Below are positions 1 through 9,587 of a stretch of 64,000 nucleotides of DNA, one piece after another. The notes beneath the pieces are model-generated. The model saw nothing but the letters and a program-made list of their open reading frames with translations, made no database searches and had not been told where the DNA came from. Source of the DNA: Mesostigma viride (lineage: Eukaryota; Streptophyta; Mesostigmatophyceae; Mesostigmatales; Mesostigmataceae); the NCBI GenBank assembly GCA_009746045.1, contig RPFO01000041.1, positions 7,076,026 to 7,140,025 on the forward strand, read 5' to 3'. The translations under genes were made by a program, and so were the position numbers. The stretch's first letter is position 1; the number at the start of each line of letters is the position of its first letter.

Positions 1-121
1 CGAGTCTCTCGTTAGTGGCCTTCGTGTTTCTCCCTTTCCTTGGGAGCAAGGCCGGTAGCATGTCATGGAGCGCTGCCTAACTGCGGGCTCGTGAGCATGG
101 AGTGCATCGATATTGAGACTA

Positions 122-406
122 TCAACGTGTTGTAATTGTATTAACTTTCTCAATAAATTCCGCATGTGCGGCTTCATCATCAGACTGTGCAAAGTGTGTG
201 TTGTGAAAGCATTGTTCTATAGCAGGGGAGGCAAAAGCATCCTCTTGCACCATCATATTGTCGCAATTAGAGTAGTTGGAGCGTCTAGCTAACGCCCCAG
301 CAAGGATATTCAAACGCGGCACGCGACGGTACACAAGGGGATCAAGAAGGTGGTCATCAGGCACGAGGGACAGATCCTTGTCCTCGGCTGAGAGCCCTCT
401 TTTCAT
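122..406 (-). pseudogene. possible decayed Gypsy-type RNase H tail
   Basis: A 94-codon open frame on the minus strand contains NILAGALARRSNYS. This resembles the stretch after the Gypsy RNase H domain, where a DALSRR-type motif is usual; G1 in this window has NIVPDALSRRADYS. No other RT or RNase H motif is visible upstream, and the first 120 bases show nothing recognisable. It may be an unrelated relic next to the broken end of C0. The assignment rests on one short motif. Confidence 0.25.
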
Positions 407-463
407 TAATCATGGGACAGGTCCTCGCCCACCCCACAGGGCATGCAGGCACGTCAGCTCAGC

Positions 464-1212
464 TCATTTGGGTTTTACCAAATTAAGCTGAGTGGCCAGC
501 CGCCATGGTGGCGCCGGAGATTGTGGCACGCAGACGCGACAGGAAACCTGAGAATTAGTGTCTACCTCTAAGGCAGTGTCCAGCCCCAGATTGCCATGCC
601 ACCTGAGCTTGGCTACCTTGGGCTGCTTCTTGGCCCTTTGCAGAGCCCCAATCAATCCAGCCAAACTAGTCCCCCTGGGCTTGGTTAGAGCCTTCAGGGC
701 TTGACAGTTGACTCCCCAGCTGTTGACCTTGCAGCCTGTTCAACAAGTACCTCTGCAACCTGGCCAGGGCTGACAGATTCCCCTGCAACAGATGTGGTCG
801 TTGCGTCAGTGATGTCACTTGGGACCTGAAAATCCTGCAGATCCTGTGAGCCTTGTGCCTGACTGCCCTCATTCATCAGGTTAGGCTTGACATATGACCA
901 ACTCAGCCGGTGTACATGCTTTGGTTCGTCCTCCATGCTGACCAAGCATGCGTGGCTAGCTTCATCAACCTGGGTAACCACCCCAGGACTCCAGCTACCA
1001 CGTTTGCCATACAGGCTCGGTTCCTTCCAAGCTAATACCCTCTGACCCACTGTTGGCTCCAGCATCTTCCAACCCCGGTCCTTCTCCCTCAGCTTGGCAA
1101 AGGTGACATGTGCAGCATGTTTCCAGCCCTCCAGCACATGTGGGGGGCACAGGCCATGATATAGACCCATTGGGCTGACAGCAACTCCATCATAATAGAA
1201 ATTGACCCTGCT
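464..1212 (-). pseudogene. C0 pol fragment: integrase C-terminus and start of protease
   Basis: This is the downstream part of the old Copia-like element C0, cut from its upstream half (12035 onward) by element T. The residues RVNFYYDGVAVSP continue directly from EQQLNS at 12040. They match RVNYYFDGVAVSP of C1 and C3. An integrase C-terminal, SH3-like stretch follows (WKEPSLYGKRGSW, then HRLSWSYVKP). The protease start VDTNSQVS is then visible near 560, and homology is lost soon after. Two reading frames are needed, so it is a pseudogene. The bases ctgct at 1208-1212 are the left copy of T's target duplication. Confidence 0.8.
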
Positions 1213-2036
1213 TGTGAGGGATATATATATCCACCTGACCACAATATATCCCAGCCTGATTTATTTCTTGTTGGATTTATTCCATATGGACTGGGAATTT
1301 GATAGCTTTGATAAGCTAGATGAATTGGGTTCAATGAGCTGATCAATATTCATGTGCCATAGTCCTATACTTGGACATGGATGACTTGTAACCTGAGTCA
1401 GCCTAGTAGCATCACGTATTTGATTGACAAGTGGTGCTATGGCCTATTGGACAAGTGTTTGGTCCATGAGCTGACAAGTGTTGGAAGCTCATGATGACAC
1501 ATGTTATGACTTACATGATGACAAGTGGGTAGACTCATTGCATGACACTTGTCACTCCAAGGAGAAGAGATGTGTCACTTTATTAATCATGTTATGTGGC
1601 ACATTATTACGTAGACACTTGGCATCTAGCTATTATGCCAGCTCATTGGATCATGTCTAGAACGTTCTAGGAATGTTCTAAGAATATGCCAGGAATATTC
1701 CTGGAATATACTGAGAATATGCTGGGAATATGCTAGGAATATGCTAGGATGTTTCTACAAGCTTCTGTGATGATGTCACTGCTGATGTCATCCTTCCTAG
1801 CCTAAAAGGTATAAAAGGAAACTGCCCCCTAAGGGCAGGTACCTCCATTTCACCTCCATTTCACCTCTATTGAACCTCTATTCCTAACCTCTAAGCCTAT
1901 GAAATAAAACTCTTTTTCTGGTCTCTCTTCCATTGTCTTCAAGCTCAGTCTTTCATCACCTGCAAGGTGAAAGGGTAGCAAGGCCAAGCACTAGGCATTG
2001 TGTAAAACCCATTAGTTTACTCTCCCTTTTCCAACA
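1213..2036 (+). repeat. T LTR 1 (824 bp)
   Basis: It starts TGTGAGGG at the target duplication and ends CCAACA just before the primer-site-like tggtatcgg. It has the same length as LTR 3, and no differences were seen where compared. A TATAAAA box lies at 1810-1816 and an AATAAA signal at 1903-1908, so R probably starts near 1840 and U5 is the last ~110 bp. The U3 part carries many ACAAGTG heptamers in both orientations between 1428 and 1620. Confidence 0.9.
1657..1816 (+). promoter_or_regulatory. T LTR promoter with heat-shock-element-like palindromes
   Basis: Upstream of TATAAAA (1810-1816) lie repeated GAA/TTC inversions: the 14-bp palindrome CTAGAACGTTCTAG at 1657-1670, GGAATGTTC next to it, and the 16-bp palindrome CCAGGAATATTCCTGG near 1688-1703, followed by several GGAATATGC repeats. 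Two TGATGTCA motifs (1771-1778, 1783-1790) resemble cAMP-response-type sites. GAA to TTC spacing is 2 nt, as in heat shock elements, but TTC to the next GAA is often 3 nt. The same block is in LTRs 2 and 3. Heat control is inferred, not shown. Confidence 0.45.
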
Positions 2037-2055
2037 TGGTATCGGAGGATTGTTC

Positions 2056-4143
2056 ATGAGCTCCAAGAAGACCACCAAGAAACCCAGCCCAGTTACAAGC
2101 TCCATGGCAAGCGAGGTGGACTACACTCCTATGCTGAATGTGTGCTCCAAGATGGTGCTGAAATTTGACGGCACAAGTTTACGTGGCTGGGAGGAGACCA
2201 AGACATCCCTTGAGGGCTTCTGTCGCTTCTACGGGGTTAAGGATGTTCTGCTTGGCACCAAGGAGGACCCGAAGGCTGACATGGCTGTCGGCCTTGTTAT
2301 CTCAGCTGCACTTGTTGGAGAAGCGAGGCGCATCCTATCGCTCGTGCCAGACCAATCTGGAAGCAAGCTCTACAAGACGCTGAGGGAGGTCTACGAGCAG
2401 CAAAAGCTCACCAAGAGCCACCGGATGGACCTCAGGGTCCAGCTGCACAGGCTGCAAATGAAGCCAGGGGAGACCATGGGGCAGTATATCCTAAGGGGAC
2501 TGCTGCTGCTGGCGGAGTACCGTGCTGTGGGGGGAGTCATGAGTGACCAAGACTTCGCAGCCATTCTCAAGAGCGGCCTGCCAGACAAATATCGCCCTGC
2601 GCTGATATCGGTGCATTTCAAGGAGGAGGACAACTTGGAGGAGGTCAAGGCTGCGCTGCTGGAGGCGGAGGACATGCTGATGGGAGGGCGTTCTGCTGAA
2701 GCAAAGAAGGAGAGCTCATTGGACGGCCAGGCTTTCCACACTACTACCAAGAAAGGTGGAGGAAAGCGGTGCTATCACTGCAAGAAGCTCGGGCACGTGG
2801 AGGCCCAGTGCTGGGAGAAGCATCCGGAGCTGAAGCAAGAACGCAAGAACCAGGCGACGCGACGGAACCATGCGACATCAGCGGCGAGAAAGGGGCACTC
2901 ACCAGGTGCCAGCGAGGCGCACATCACCCAGGAGGCCGCAGAGCTGCCGTCCGGCTTCGTCTTCACCACCATCGCCGAGTCGCCATCGCCGTCGGACACT
3001 GCTGCACTAACGCAATATGAAAAGAAGGCGCCAACCAGCTGGGTGCTGGATTCTGCAGCGAGCTGTCACATGACGCCATGCCCGTCGGATTTCGTGTGCC
3101 TGCACCCTCACAACAGGGAAATCGCCGGCTCAGGCGGCAAACTGAAGGCGACAGCCATCGGGACTGTCAAGCTGAAGCTGCCGGGCCAGGAGGCAGTCGT
3201 GCACCTCCAAAACGCGCTGCTCGTTCCAAAGCTGAGCACCCGACTTTTATCTGTCGGCCAGCTCGTCAAGGATGGCCACAACGTCGACCTCGCCAAGCGG
3301 GTTGCTGTGCTGGACAGCAGGCCCTGCAGCATCGTGACGAGGAACAACACCTACTTTTTGCCCGCGCGCGGTGCGGACGCAGCAATGGACGCCATCCCAG
3401 AGCTGAAATCTTCGGCGACGAGCTTCAAGGACGTCGACGCTGCCTGTCAAGGGCAGAAAATGGCGAGCAGCGAGCGCAGCATCTCACGTGCCTCGGGACA
3501 CGCGGCGGAGTGGCTGGCCGTGGGCCTAACGGTCATACTGGCCATGCTTGCCCGTGTATGCGGGATCGGGGGCGGCCTACTGGGCATTACTCGCACACTG
3601 CGTGGCTTTTTATACTCTGCGCCGGCCCAGTGGAAGTTCACGCCAATTCGAGAAGTTTCCAGCGCAATGGAGAAGTCCGTGTCAGACGCTGAAGTACTTC
3701 CAGAAACCGCGGTCCAGAACAACCCAGTGCAGGCGGAGCGCGTTGTCGCCGCCAGCATACCAGGTGATACTGGTGCTAGTAACCCAAGTCCGGCGACCAG
3801 ACCAAAGGCGCGGCGCTCGAACGCTGCCAGCCTAACTGAGGGGGAACAAATTCGTGACGCGAGGGCGAAATCGACCAAGCTGCCAAATTTTTCTAAGTCC
3901 TGGACTGCCAAGTCCGGTGCTGGCGCGAGGCCTCGAGCGAGCCGACAACGACGTGGACAGCGACCTGTCAGCCAAAGTGTTGTCAAGCACCAACGGTCTA
4001 CTCGGGTGCAAAATGCTGCCAAGGCATCACGTCGGTCAGTTGACGGTGTTCGGCCAGGCCATGGCATTTGCAATTGCGCTAGCTGCAACGACCCTTGGAA
4101 ATTGTCGCCCAGGATGCACAGACCCCACTCAAGGTTGCCCTAA
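2056..4143 (+). CDS. Gag-protease polyprotein of T, copy 1
   Basis: This 695-residue product starts at the ATG at 2056, 20 bases after the LTR; the frame is open further upstream but only inside the LTR. Residues ~10-215 resemble the Copia Gag (UBN2-like) capsid. A CCHC zinc knuckle (CYHCKKLGHVEAQC) occupies residues 239-252 and would bind the RNA. A Copia-type protease follows, with WVLDSAASCHMT around D332 and the later block LLSVGQLVKDGH. The usual Asp-Ser-Gly is Asp-Ser-Ala here. After ~residue 400 nothing pol-like appears. Residues ~486-512 are strongly hydrophobic, like a membrane segment, and the C-terminus is basic with CNCASC. It probably assembles particles while pol is supplied in trans. 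Copy 2 is identical. Confidence 0.8.
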   Translation: MSSKKTTKKPSPVTSSMASEVDYTPMLNVCSKMVLKFDGTSLRGWEETKTSLEGFCRFYGVKDVLLGTKEDPKADMAVGLVISAALVGEARRILSLVPDQSGSKLYKTLREVYEQQKLTKSHRMDLRVQLHRLQMKPGETMGQYILRGLLLLAEYRAVGGVMSDQDFAAILKSGLPDKYRPALISVHFKEEDNLEEVKAALLEAEDMLMGGRSAEAKKESSLDGQAFHTTTKKGGGKRCYHCKKLGHVEAQCWEKHPELKQERKNQATRRNHATSAARKGHSPGASEAHITQEAAELPSGFVFTTIAESPSPSDTAALTQYEKKAPTSWVLDSAASCHMTPCPSDFVCLHPHNREIAGSGGKLKATAIGTVKLKLPGQEAVVHLQNALLVPKLSTRLLSVGQLVKDGHNVDLAKRVAVLDSRPCSIVTRNNTYFLPARGADAAMDAIPELKSSATSFKDVDAACQGQKMASSERSISRASGHAAEWLAVGLTVILAMLARVCGIGGGLLGITRTLRGFLYSAPAQWKFTPIREVSSAMEKSVSDAEVLPETAVQNNPVQAERVVAASIPGDTGASNPSPATRPKARRSNAASLTEGEQIRDARAKSTKLPNFSKSWTAKSGAGARPRASRQRRGQRPVSQSVVKHQRSTRVQNAAKASRRSVDGVRPGHGICNCASCNDPWKLSPRMHRPHSRLP

Positions 4144-5289
4144 TGTTTTGTCTGTGGGAAATTAACTTGTATGTCGACTTTTGTGTCGTGTTTGCTGGAA
4201 ACTGTGAGGCGCCGTAAGCGTGCGTTTTCTGGTTCTTTCTTTGTGTTCTTCCAGCAGTTATGTGTTTATTTTGCCATGCGTTCAGTGGCAATGGCCCACG
4301 CATTTTGGTATTGTTCCCACGAGACGTTTTCTACGTACCTGGAGTGTATATCCAGAGTTTTTGCACGCTATTTGTGGCACTGGTCTGCGGCGTAGTGAAG
4401 CGCCGTTGTATCGTCGTCTACGACTTGTTTTCGTAAGTAAAGTGCCTGTGACGCGTGTGTTATTTTGTTTTGTGCTGAGAGCATTGCTTGTATGCAAATG
4501 CTTACGTCCTTTGTGTCGAATTTGGCTGTGCATTTCGGCATAGCCTGTAATGTCGGACGTAATGTTTACTCTCGGGCACTGATTTGTGAATCGTGACCAA
4601 GTAATCGTTACCTGTGTTCGCCTTTGTGGCGGTAATGTTTTGCACGTCCTGTTTTCTTTGCTATGAAGCGTGTTTATCTGTTATGGCCACTGTGTCTTGT
4701 GTTGAAGGTTGTATTGTACCTTGTTTGTGTGGCATTTGTTGCCAATATGTTTGTTTGCTCACCCCGTTTATTTGGCGTAAAACGTGATGTTGGTGTCATT
4801 TATTTTGTGAGATGGCGTATGTTATGTTGCTCCGTGTGTGTACAGCACGTGTTGTTGCCGTTACCCTACCTCTATACCGTTTGGGTTAGCTCATAGGGAC
4901 CTTCTTTGTTGGCATGTGTTGCCGTATTATATGTGTGGGACTGTGTGCCCCTATTGTGTCCATGGGCAGCCGCTTTGAGTGAGGGGGGAATGTAGCATCT
5001 AGAGCACTTTTTCCAACTAAGGGTTGGGTATCAGCCATCCAGGATGGGCAGCTAGTGCGTTGCTGCTATGGTAGGACACTCATTCGCGTTGCCGGGGGGG
5101 GATCAGTGGCGGTAGTGCGGCTCATGACCGCATGTTAGAGCTTCAAGCGTTTCACGAGGACGGCATCTTCATTTTCAGTTGCACCATGCTAGCAACTGGA
5201 CGGCATGCTACGAGCATGTGGTTAAGGGGGGTGTTGAGATTCCACCTACCCAGTCATCTTTTGCATTGTGCCCATGTGGCTAAGGGGGG
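4144..5289 (+). other. T 3' non-coding region with purine tract, copy 1
   Basis: About 1.15 kb between the gag-protease stop and the next LTR. Short open frames here encode hydrophobic low-complexity strings with no recognisable domain. It ends in a purine tract (taagggggg) abutting the LTR. A near-copy, gtggttaaggggggtgttgag, lies ~57 bp upstream at about 5219-5239, so the tract appears duplicated. Confidence 0.6.
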
Positions 5290-5305
5290 TGTGAGGGATA
5301 TATAT

Positions 5306-5429
5306 TAAAAATATAATTACTTACAACAGAGTGAAATCACTCAAACCAAAGCAAACGCCCAGCTATAAACCTATATACAGAGCCATGTCAAAGCTCTATA
5401 CTACGATAAGACCAATGGAAACATACGTA
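5306..5429 (-). mobile_element. L4: minus-strand LINE 3' tail
   Basis: This is the reverse complement of the 3' untranslated tail of L1 (about 36589-36708). The target tgagggatatatat is present on both sides (5292-5305 and 5430-5443). Two diagnostic bases (acaacag, cctatatac) match the L1 tail rather than the tail of adjacent L3. It therefore looks like an independent, extremely 5'-truncated insertion that came before L3. Confidence 0.7.
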
Positions 5430-5445
5430 TGAGGGATATATATAT

Positions 5446-6256
5446 GGTGGCGCTCCGGCACCAGCTATTTGCCCCGCAGCCTCTTGTTCCGGCCGGGCGG
5501 CCTTGTGGTAGCTGTGGGCAGCCGCTGGATCCCACGGGGACTCACTACCTTGCCTGCATGGGGGGCCAACAGAATCAGAATTGGTATTTGTATTTGCACA
5601 CTGTCCTCCTGACGGTGGTGCTCGCCATGATTCGGTCGGTTTTCCCCCACGCGAACATCCGGTCCGAGGATGCGGATGGCGCTGCCTTCTATTCCCCCAA
5701 CCACCGGCCTGACATCGTGGTGCTGGACTTTGAGGGGGGTGGCCGGCATCTGCTTATTGACGTTTCGGTGGCGCGGCCCTTGGCTCTTAGCCACGTGGCT
5801 GGGGCCTCCCTCACGGCAGGTTACACGGCGGACCGGGCGGAGCGGGCCAAGCTCCTGGCCTACGGCGACGTCGGGCACCATCGTGTGGTGCCCTTTGTCC
5901 TGGAGGAGTTTGGGGCCATGGGGCCCCTGACCTCCGCCTTCTTCAAGGAGTGTTGCCGGCTCCGGGAGGACCGGCTGGACCTGGAGGGCCAGCGGGCCCC
6001 ATGGTCGGCGCGGACCTGGACGTCATATTGGCGTCAGCGCTTGTCGGTGGCGCTGACTCGGGCCATGGCTGACATCATGCTCCGCCGTACGCGGGCTGAT
6101 TTTGCGGTGCAGCAGGGCTATTAGGTTCCTCCCGTTAGGCGTTTCCATTGGTCTTATCGTAGTATAGAGCTTTGACATGGCTCTGTACATAGGTTTATAG
6201 CTGGGCGTTTGCTTTGGTTTGAGTGATTTCACTCTGCTGTAAGTAATTATATTTTT
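5446..6256 (+). mobile_element. L3: 5'-truncated LINE copy
   Basis: The sequence begins at the point equivalent to 35895 of L1 and runs through the pol stop at 6124 to the 3' tail ending attatattttt. It sits in the right-hand duplicated target of L4, flanked by short atatatat repeats. The coding part (to 6124) is the C-terminal CCHC and restriction-like endonuclease region, including CGSCGQPLDPTGTHY and RPDIVVLDF, practically identical to L1. It has no start, so it is a dead copy. Confidence 0.85.
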
Positions 6257-7090
6257 AATATATATCCACCTGACCACAATATATCCCAGCCTGATTTATT
6301 TCTTGTTGGATTTATTCCATATGGACTGGGAATTTGATAGCTTTGATAAGCTAGATGAATTGGGTTCAATGAGCTGATCAATATTCATGTGCCATAGTCC
6401 TATACTTGGACATGGATGACTTGTAACCTGAGTCAGCCTAGTAGCATCACGTATTTGATTGACAAGTGGTGCTATGGCCTATTGGACAAGTGTTTGGTCC
6501 ATGAGCTGACAAGTGTTGGAAGCTCATGATGACACATGTTATGACTTACATGATGACAAGTGGGTAGACTCATTGCATGACACTTGTCACTCCAAGGAGA
6601 AGAGATGTGTCACTTTATTAATCATGTTATGTGGCACATTATTACGTAGACACTTGGCATCTAGCTATTATGCCAGCTCATTGGATCATGTCTAGAACGT
6701 TCTAGGAATGTTCTAAGAATATGCCAGGAATATTCCTGGAATATACTGAGAATATGCTGGGAATATGCTAGGAATATGCTAGGATGTTTCTACAAGCTTC
6801 TGTGATGATGTCACTGCTGATGTCATCCTTCCTAGCCTAAAAGGTATAAAAGGAAACTGCCCCCTAAGGGCAGGTACCTCCATTTCACCTCCATTTCACC
6901 TCTATTGAACCTCTATTCCTAACCTCTAAGCCTATGAAATAAAACTCTTTTTCTGGTCTCTCTTCCATTGTCTTCAAGCTCAGTCTTTCATCACCTGCAA
7001 GGTGAAAGGGTAGCAAGGCCAAGCACTAGGCATTGTGTAAAACCCATTAGTTTACTCTCCCTTTTCCAACATGGTATCGGAGGATTGTTC

Positions 7091-9178
7091 ATGAGCTCCA
7101 AGAAGACCACCAAGAAACCCAGCCCAGTTACAAGCTCCATGGCAAGCGAGGTGGACTACACTCCTATGCTGAATGTGTGCTCCAAGATGGTGCTGAAATT
7201 TGACGGCACAAGTTTACGTGGCTGGGAGGAGACCAAGACATCCCTTGAGGGCTTCTGTCGCTTCTACGGGGTTAAGGATGTTCTGCTTGGCACCAAGGAG
7301 GACCCGAAGGCTGACATGGCTGTCGGCCTTGTTATCTCAGCTGCACTTGTTGGAGAAGCGAGGCGCATCCTATCGCTCGTGCCAGACCAATCTGGAAGCA
7401 AGCTCTACAAGACGCTGAGGGAGGTCTACGAGCAGCAAAAGCTCACCAAGAGCCACCGGATGGACCTCAGGGTCCAGCTGCACAGGCTGCAAATGAAGCC
7501 AGGGGAGACCATGGGGCAGTATATCCTAAGGGGACTGCTGCTGCTGGCGGAGTACCGTGCTGTGGGGGGAGTCATGAGTGACCAAGACTTCGCAGCCATT
7601 CTCAAGAGCGGCCTGCCAGACAAATATCGCCCTGCGCTGATATCGGTGCATTTCAAGGAGGAGGACAACTTGGAGGAGGTCAAGGCTGCGCTGCTGGAGG
7701 CGGAGGACATGCTGATGGGAGGGCGTTCTGCTGAAGCAAAGAAGGAGAGCTCATTGGACGGCCAGGCTTTCCACACTACTACCAAGAAAGGTGGAGGAAA
7801 GCGGTGCTATCACTGCAAGAAGCTCGGGCACGTGGAGGCCCAGTGCTGGGAGAAGCATCCGGAGCTGAAGCAAGAACGCAAGAACCAGGCGACGCGACGG
7901 AACCATGCGACATCAGCGGCGAGAAAGGGGCACTCACCAGGTGCCAGCGAGGCGCACATCACCCAGGAGGCCGCAGAGCTGCCGTCCGGCTTCGTCTTCA
8001 CCACCATCGCCGAGTCGCCATCGCCGTCGGACACTGCTGCACTAACGCAATATGAAAAGAAGGCGCCAACCAGCTGGGTGCTGGATTCTGCAGCGAGCTG
8101 TCACATGACGCCATGCCCGTCGGATTTCGTGTGCCTGCACCCTCACAACAGGGAAATCGCCGGCTCAGGCGGCAAACTGAAGGCGACAGCCATCGGGACT
8201 GTCAAGCTGAAGCTGCCGGGCCAGGAGGCAGTCGTGCACCTCCAAAACGCGCTGCTCGTTCCAAAGCTGAGCACCCGACTTTTATCTGTCGGCCAGCTCG
8301 TCAAGGATGGCCACAACGTCGACCTCGCCAAGCGGGTTGCTGTGCTGGACAGCAGGCCCTGCAGCATCGTGACGAGGAACAACACCTACTTTTTGCCCGC
8401 GCGCGGTGCGGACGCAGCAATGGACGCCATCCCAGAGCTGAAATCTTCGGCGACGAGCTTCAAGGACGTCGACGCTGCCTGTCAAGGGCAGAAAATGGCG
8501 AGCAGCGAGCGCAGCATCTCACGTGCCTCGGGACACGCGGCGGAGTGGCTGGCCGTGGGCCTAACGGTCATACTGGCCATGCTTGCCCGTGTATGCGGGA
8601 TCGGGGGCGGCCTACTGGGCATTACTCGCACACTGCGTGGCTTTTTATACTCTGCGCCGGCCCAGTGGAAGTTCACGCCAATTCGAGAAGTTTCCAGCGC
8701 AATGGAGAAGTCCGTGTCAGACGCTGAAGTACTTCCAGAAACCGCGGTCCAGAACAACCCAGTGCAGGCGGAGCGCGTTGTCGCCGCCAGCATACCAGGT
8801 GATACTGGTGCTAGTAACCCAAGTCCGGCGACCAGACCAAAGGCGCGGCGCTCGAACGCTGCCAGCCTAACTGAGGGGGAACAAATTCGTGACGCGAGGG
8901 CGAAATCGACCAAGCTGCCAAATTTTTCTAAGTCCTGGACTGCCAAGTCCGGTGCTGGCGCGAGGCCTCGAGCGAGCCGACAACGACGTGGACAGCGACC
9001 TGTCAGCCAAAGTGTTGTCAAGCACCAACGGTCTACTCGGGTGCAAAATGCTGCCAAGGCATCACGTCGGTCAGTTGACGGTGTTCGGCCAGGCCATGGC
9101 ATTTGCAATTGCGCTAGCTGCAACGACCCTTGGAAATTGTCGCCCAGGATGCACAGACCCCACTCAAGGTTGCCCTAA
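7091..9178 (+). CDS. Gag-protease polyprotein of T, copy 2
   Basis: The predicted protein is identical to copy 1 at 2056-4143: Gag capsid-like region, CCHC knuckle, Asp-Ser-Ala protease motif, hydrophobic segment and basic tail. The ATG at 7091 was chosen because it follows the LTR and primer site. Identity over 695 residues means the duplication is very recent, or the copies are homogenised. The downstream non-coding part (9179-11210) holds the foldback element and otherwise nothing recognisable. Confidence 0.8.
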   Translation: MSSKKTTKKPSPVTSSMASEVDYTPMLNVCSKMVLKFDGTSLRGWEETKTSLEGFCRFYGVKDVLLGTKEDPKADMAVGLVISAALVGEARRILSLVPDQSGSKLYKTLREVYEQQKLTKSHRMDLRVQLHRLQMKPGETMGQYILRGLLLLAEYRAVGGVMSDQDFAAILKSGLPDKYRPALISVHFKEEDNLEEVKAALLEAEDMLMGGRSAEAKKESSLDGQAFHTTTKKGGGKRCYHCKKLGHVEAQCWEKHPELKQERKNQATRRNHATSAARKGHSPGASEAHITQEAAELPSGFVFTTIAESPSPSDTAALTQYEKKAPTSWVLDSAASCHMTPCPSDFVCLHPHNREIAGSGGKLKATAIGTVKLKLPGQEAVVHLQNALLVPKLSTRLLSVGQLVKDGHNVDLAKRVAVLDSRPCSIVTRNNTYFLPARGADAAMDAIPELKSSATSFKDVDAACQGQKMASSERSISRASGHAAEWLAVGLTVILAMLARVCGIGGGLLGITRTLRGFLYSAPAQWKFTPIREVSSAMEKSVSDAEVLPETAVQNNPVQAERVVAASIPGDTGASNPSPATRPKARRSNAASLTEGEQIRDARAKSTKLPNFSKSWTAKSGAGARPRASRQRRGQRPVSQSVVKHQRSTRVQNAAKASRRSVDGVRPGHGICNCASCNDPWKLSPRMHRPHSRLP

Positions 9179-9587
9179 TGTTTTGTCTGTGGGAAATTAA
9201 CTTGTATGTCGACTTTTGTGTCGTGTTTGCTGGAAACTGTGAGGCGCCGTAAGCGTGCGTTTTCTGGTTCTTTCTTTGTGTTCTTCCAGCAATTATGTGC
9301 TTATTTTACCATGCGTTCAGTGGCAATGGCCCACGCATTTTGGTATTGTTCCCACGAGACGTTTTCTACGTACCTGGAGTGTATATCCAGAGTTTTTGCA
9401 CGCTATTTGTGGCACTGGTCTGCGGCGTAGTGAAGCGCCGTTGTATCGTCGTCTACGACTTGTTTTCGTAAGTAAAGTGCCTGTGACGCGTGTGTTATTT
9501 TGTTTTGTGCTGAGAGCATTGCTTGTATGCAAATGCTTACGTCCTTTGTGTCGAATTTGGCTGTGCATTTCGGCATAGCCTGTAATG

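Larger units (their letters stand above)
5290..7071 (+). repeat. T LTR 2, interrupted by two LINE fragments
   Basis: The LTR starts at 5290 after the purine tract, is broken at 5305, resumes at about 6258 and ends CCAACA at 7071 before the second primer site. Without the insertions it matches the 824-bp LTR. The TATA box is near 6844-6851 and the GAA/TTC palindromes near 6692-6740. Confidence 0.85.

Noticed and set aside
4663-4896. small hydrophobic ORF in the T 3' region (also 10584-10817)
   Set aside because: Cys/Val-rich low-complexity translation of TG-rich DNA, no domain; identity between copies only reflects the recent duplication.
5290-6265. single twin-primed LINE insertion
   Set aside because: The inverted tail matches L1, not the adjacent L3, and a second copy of the target lies between them.
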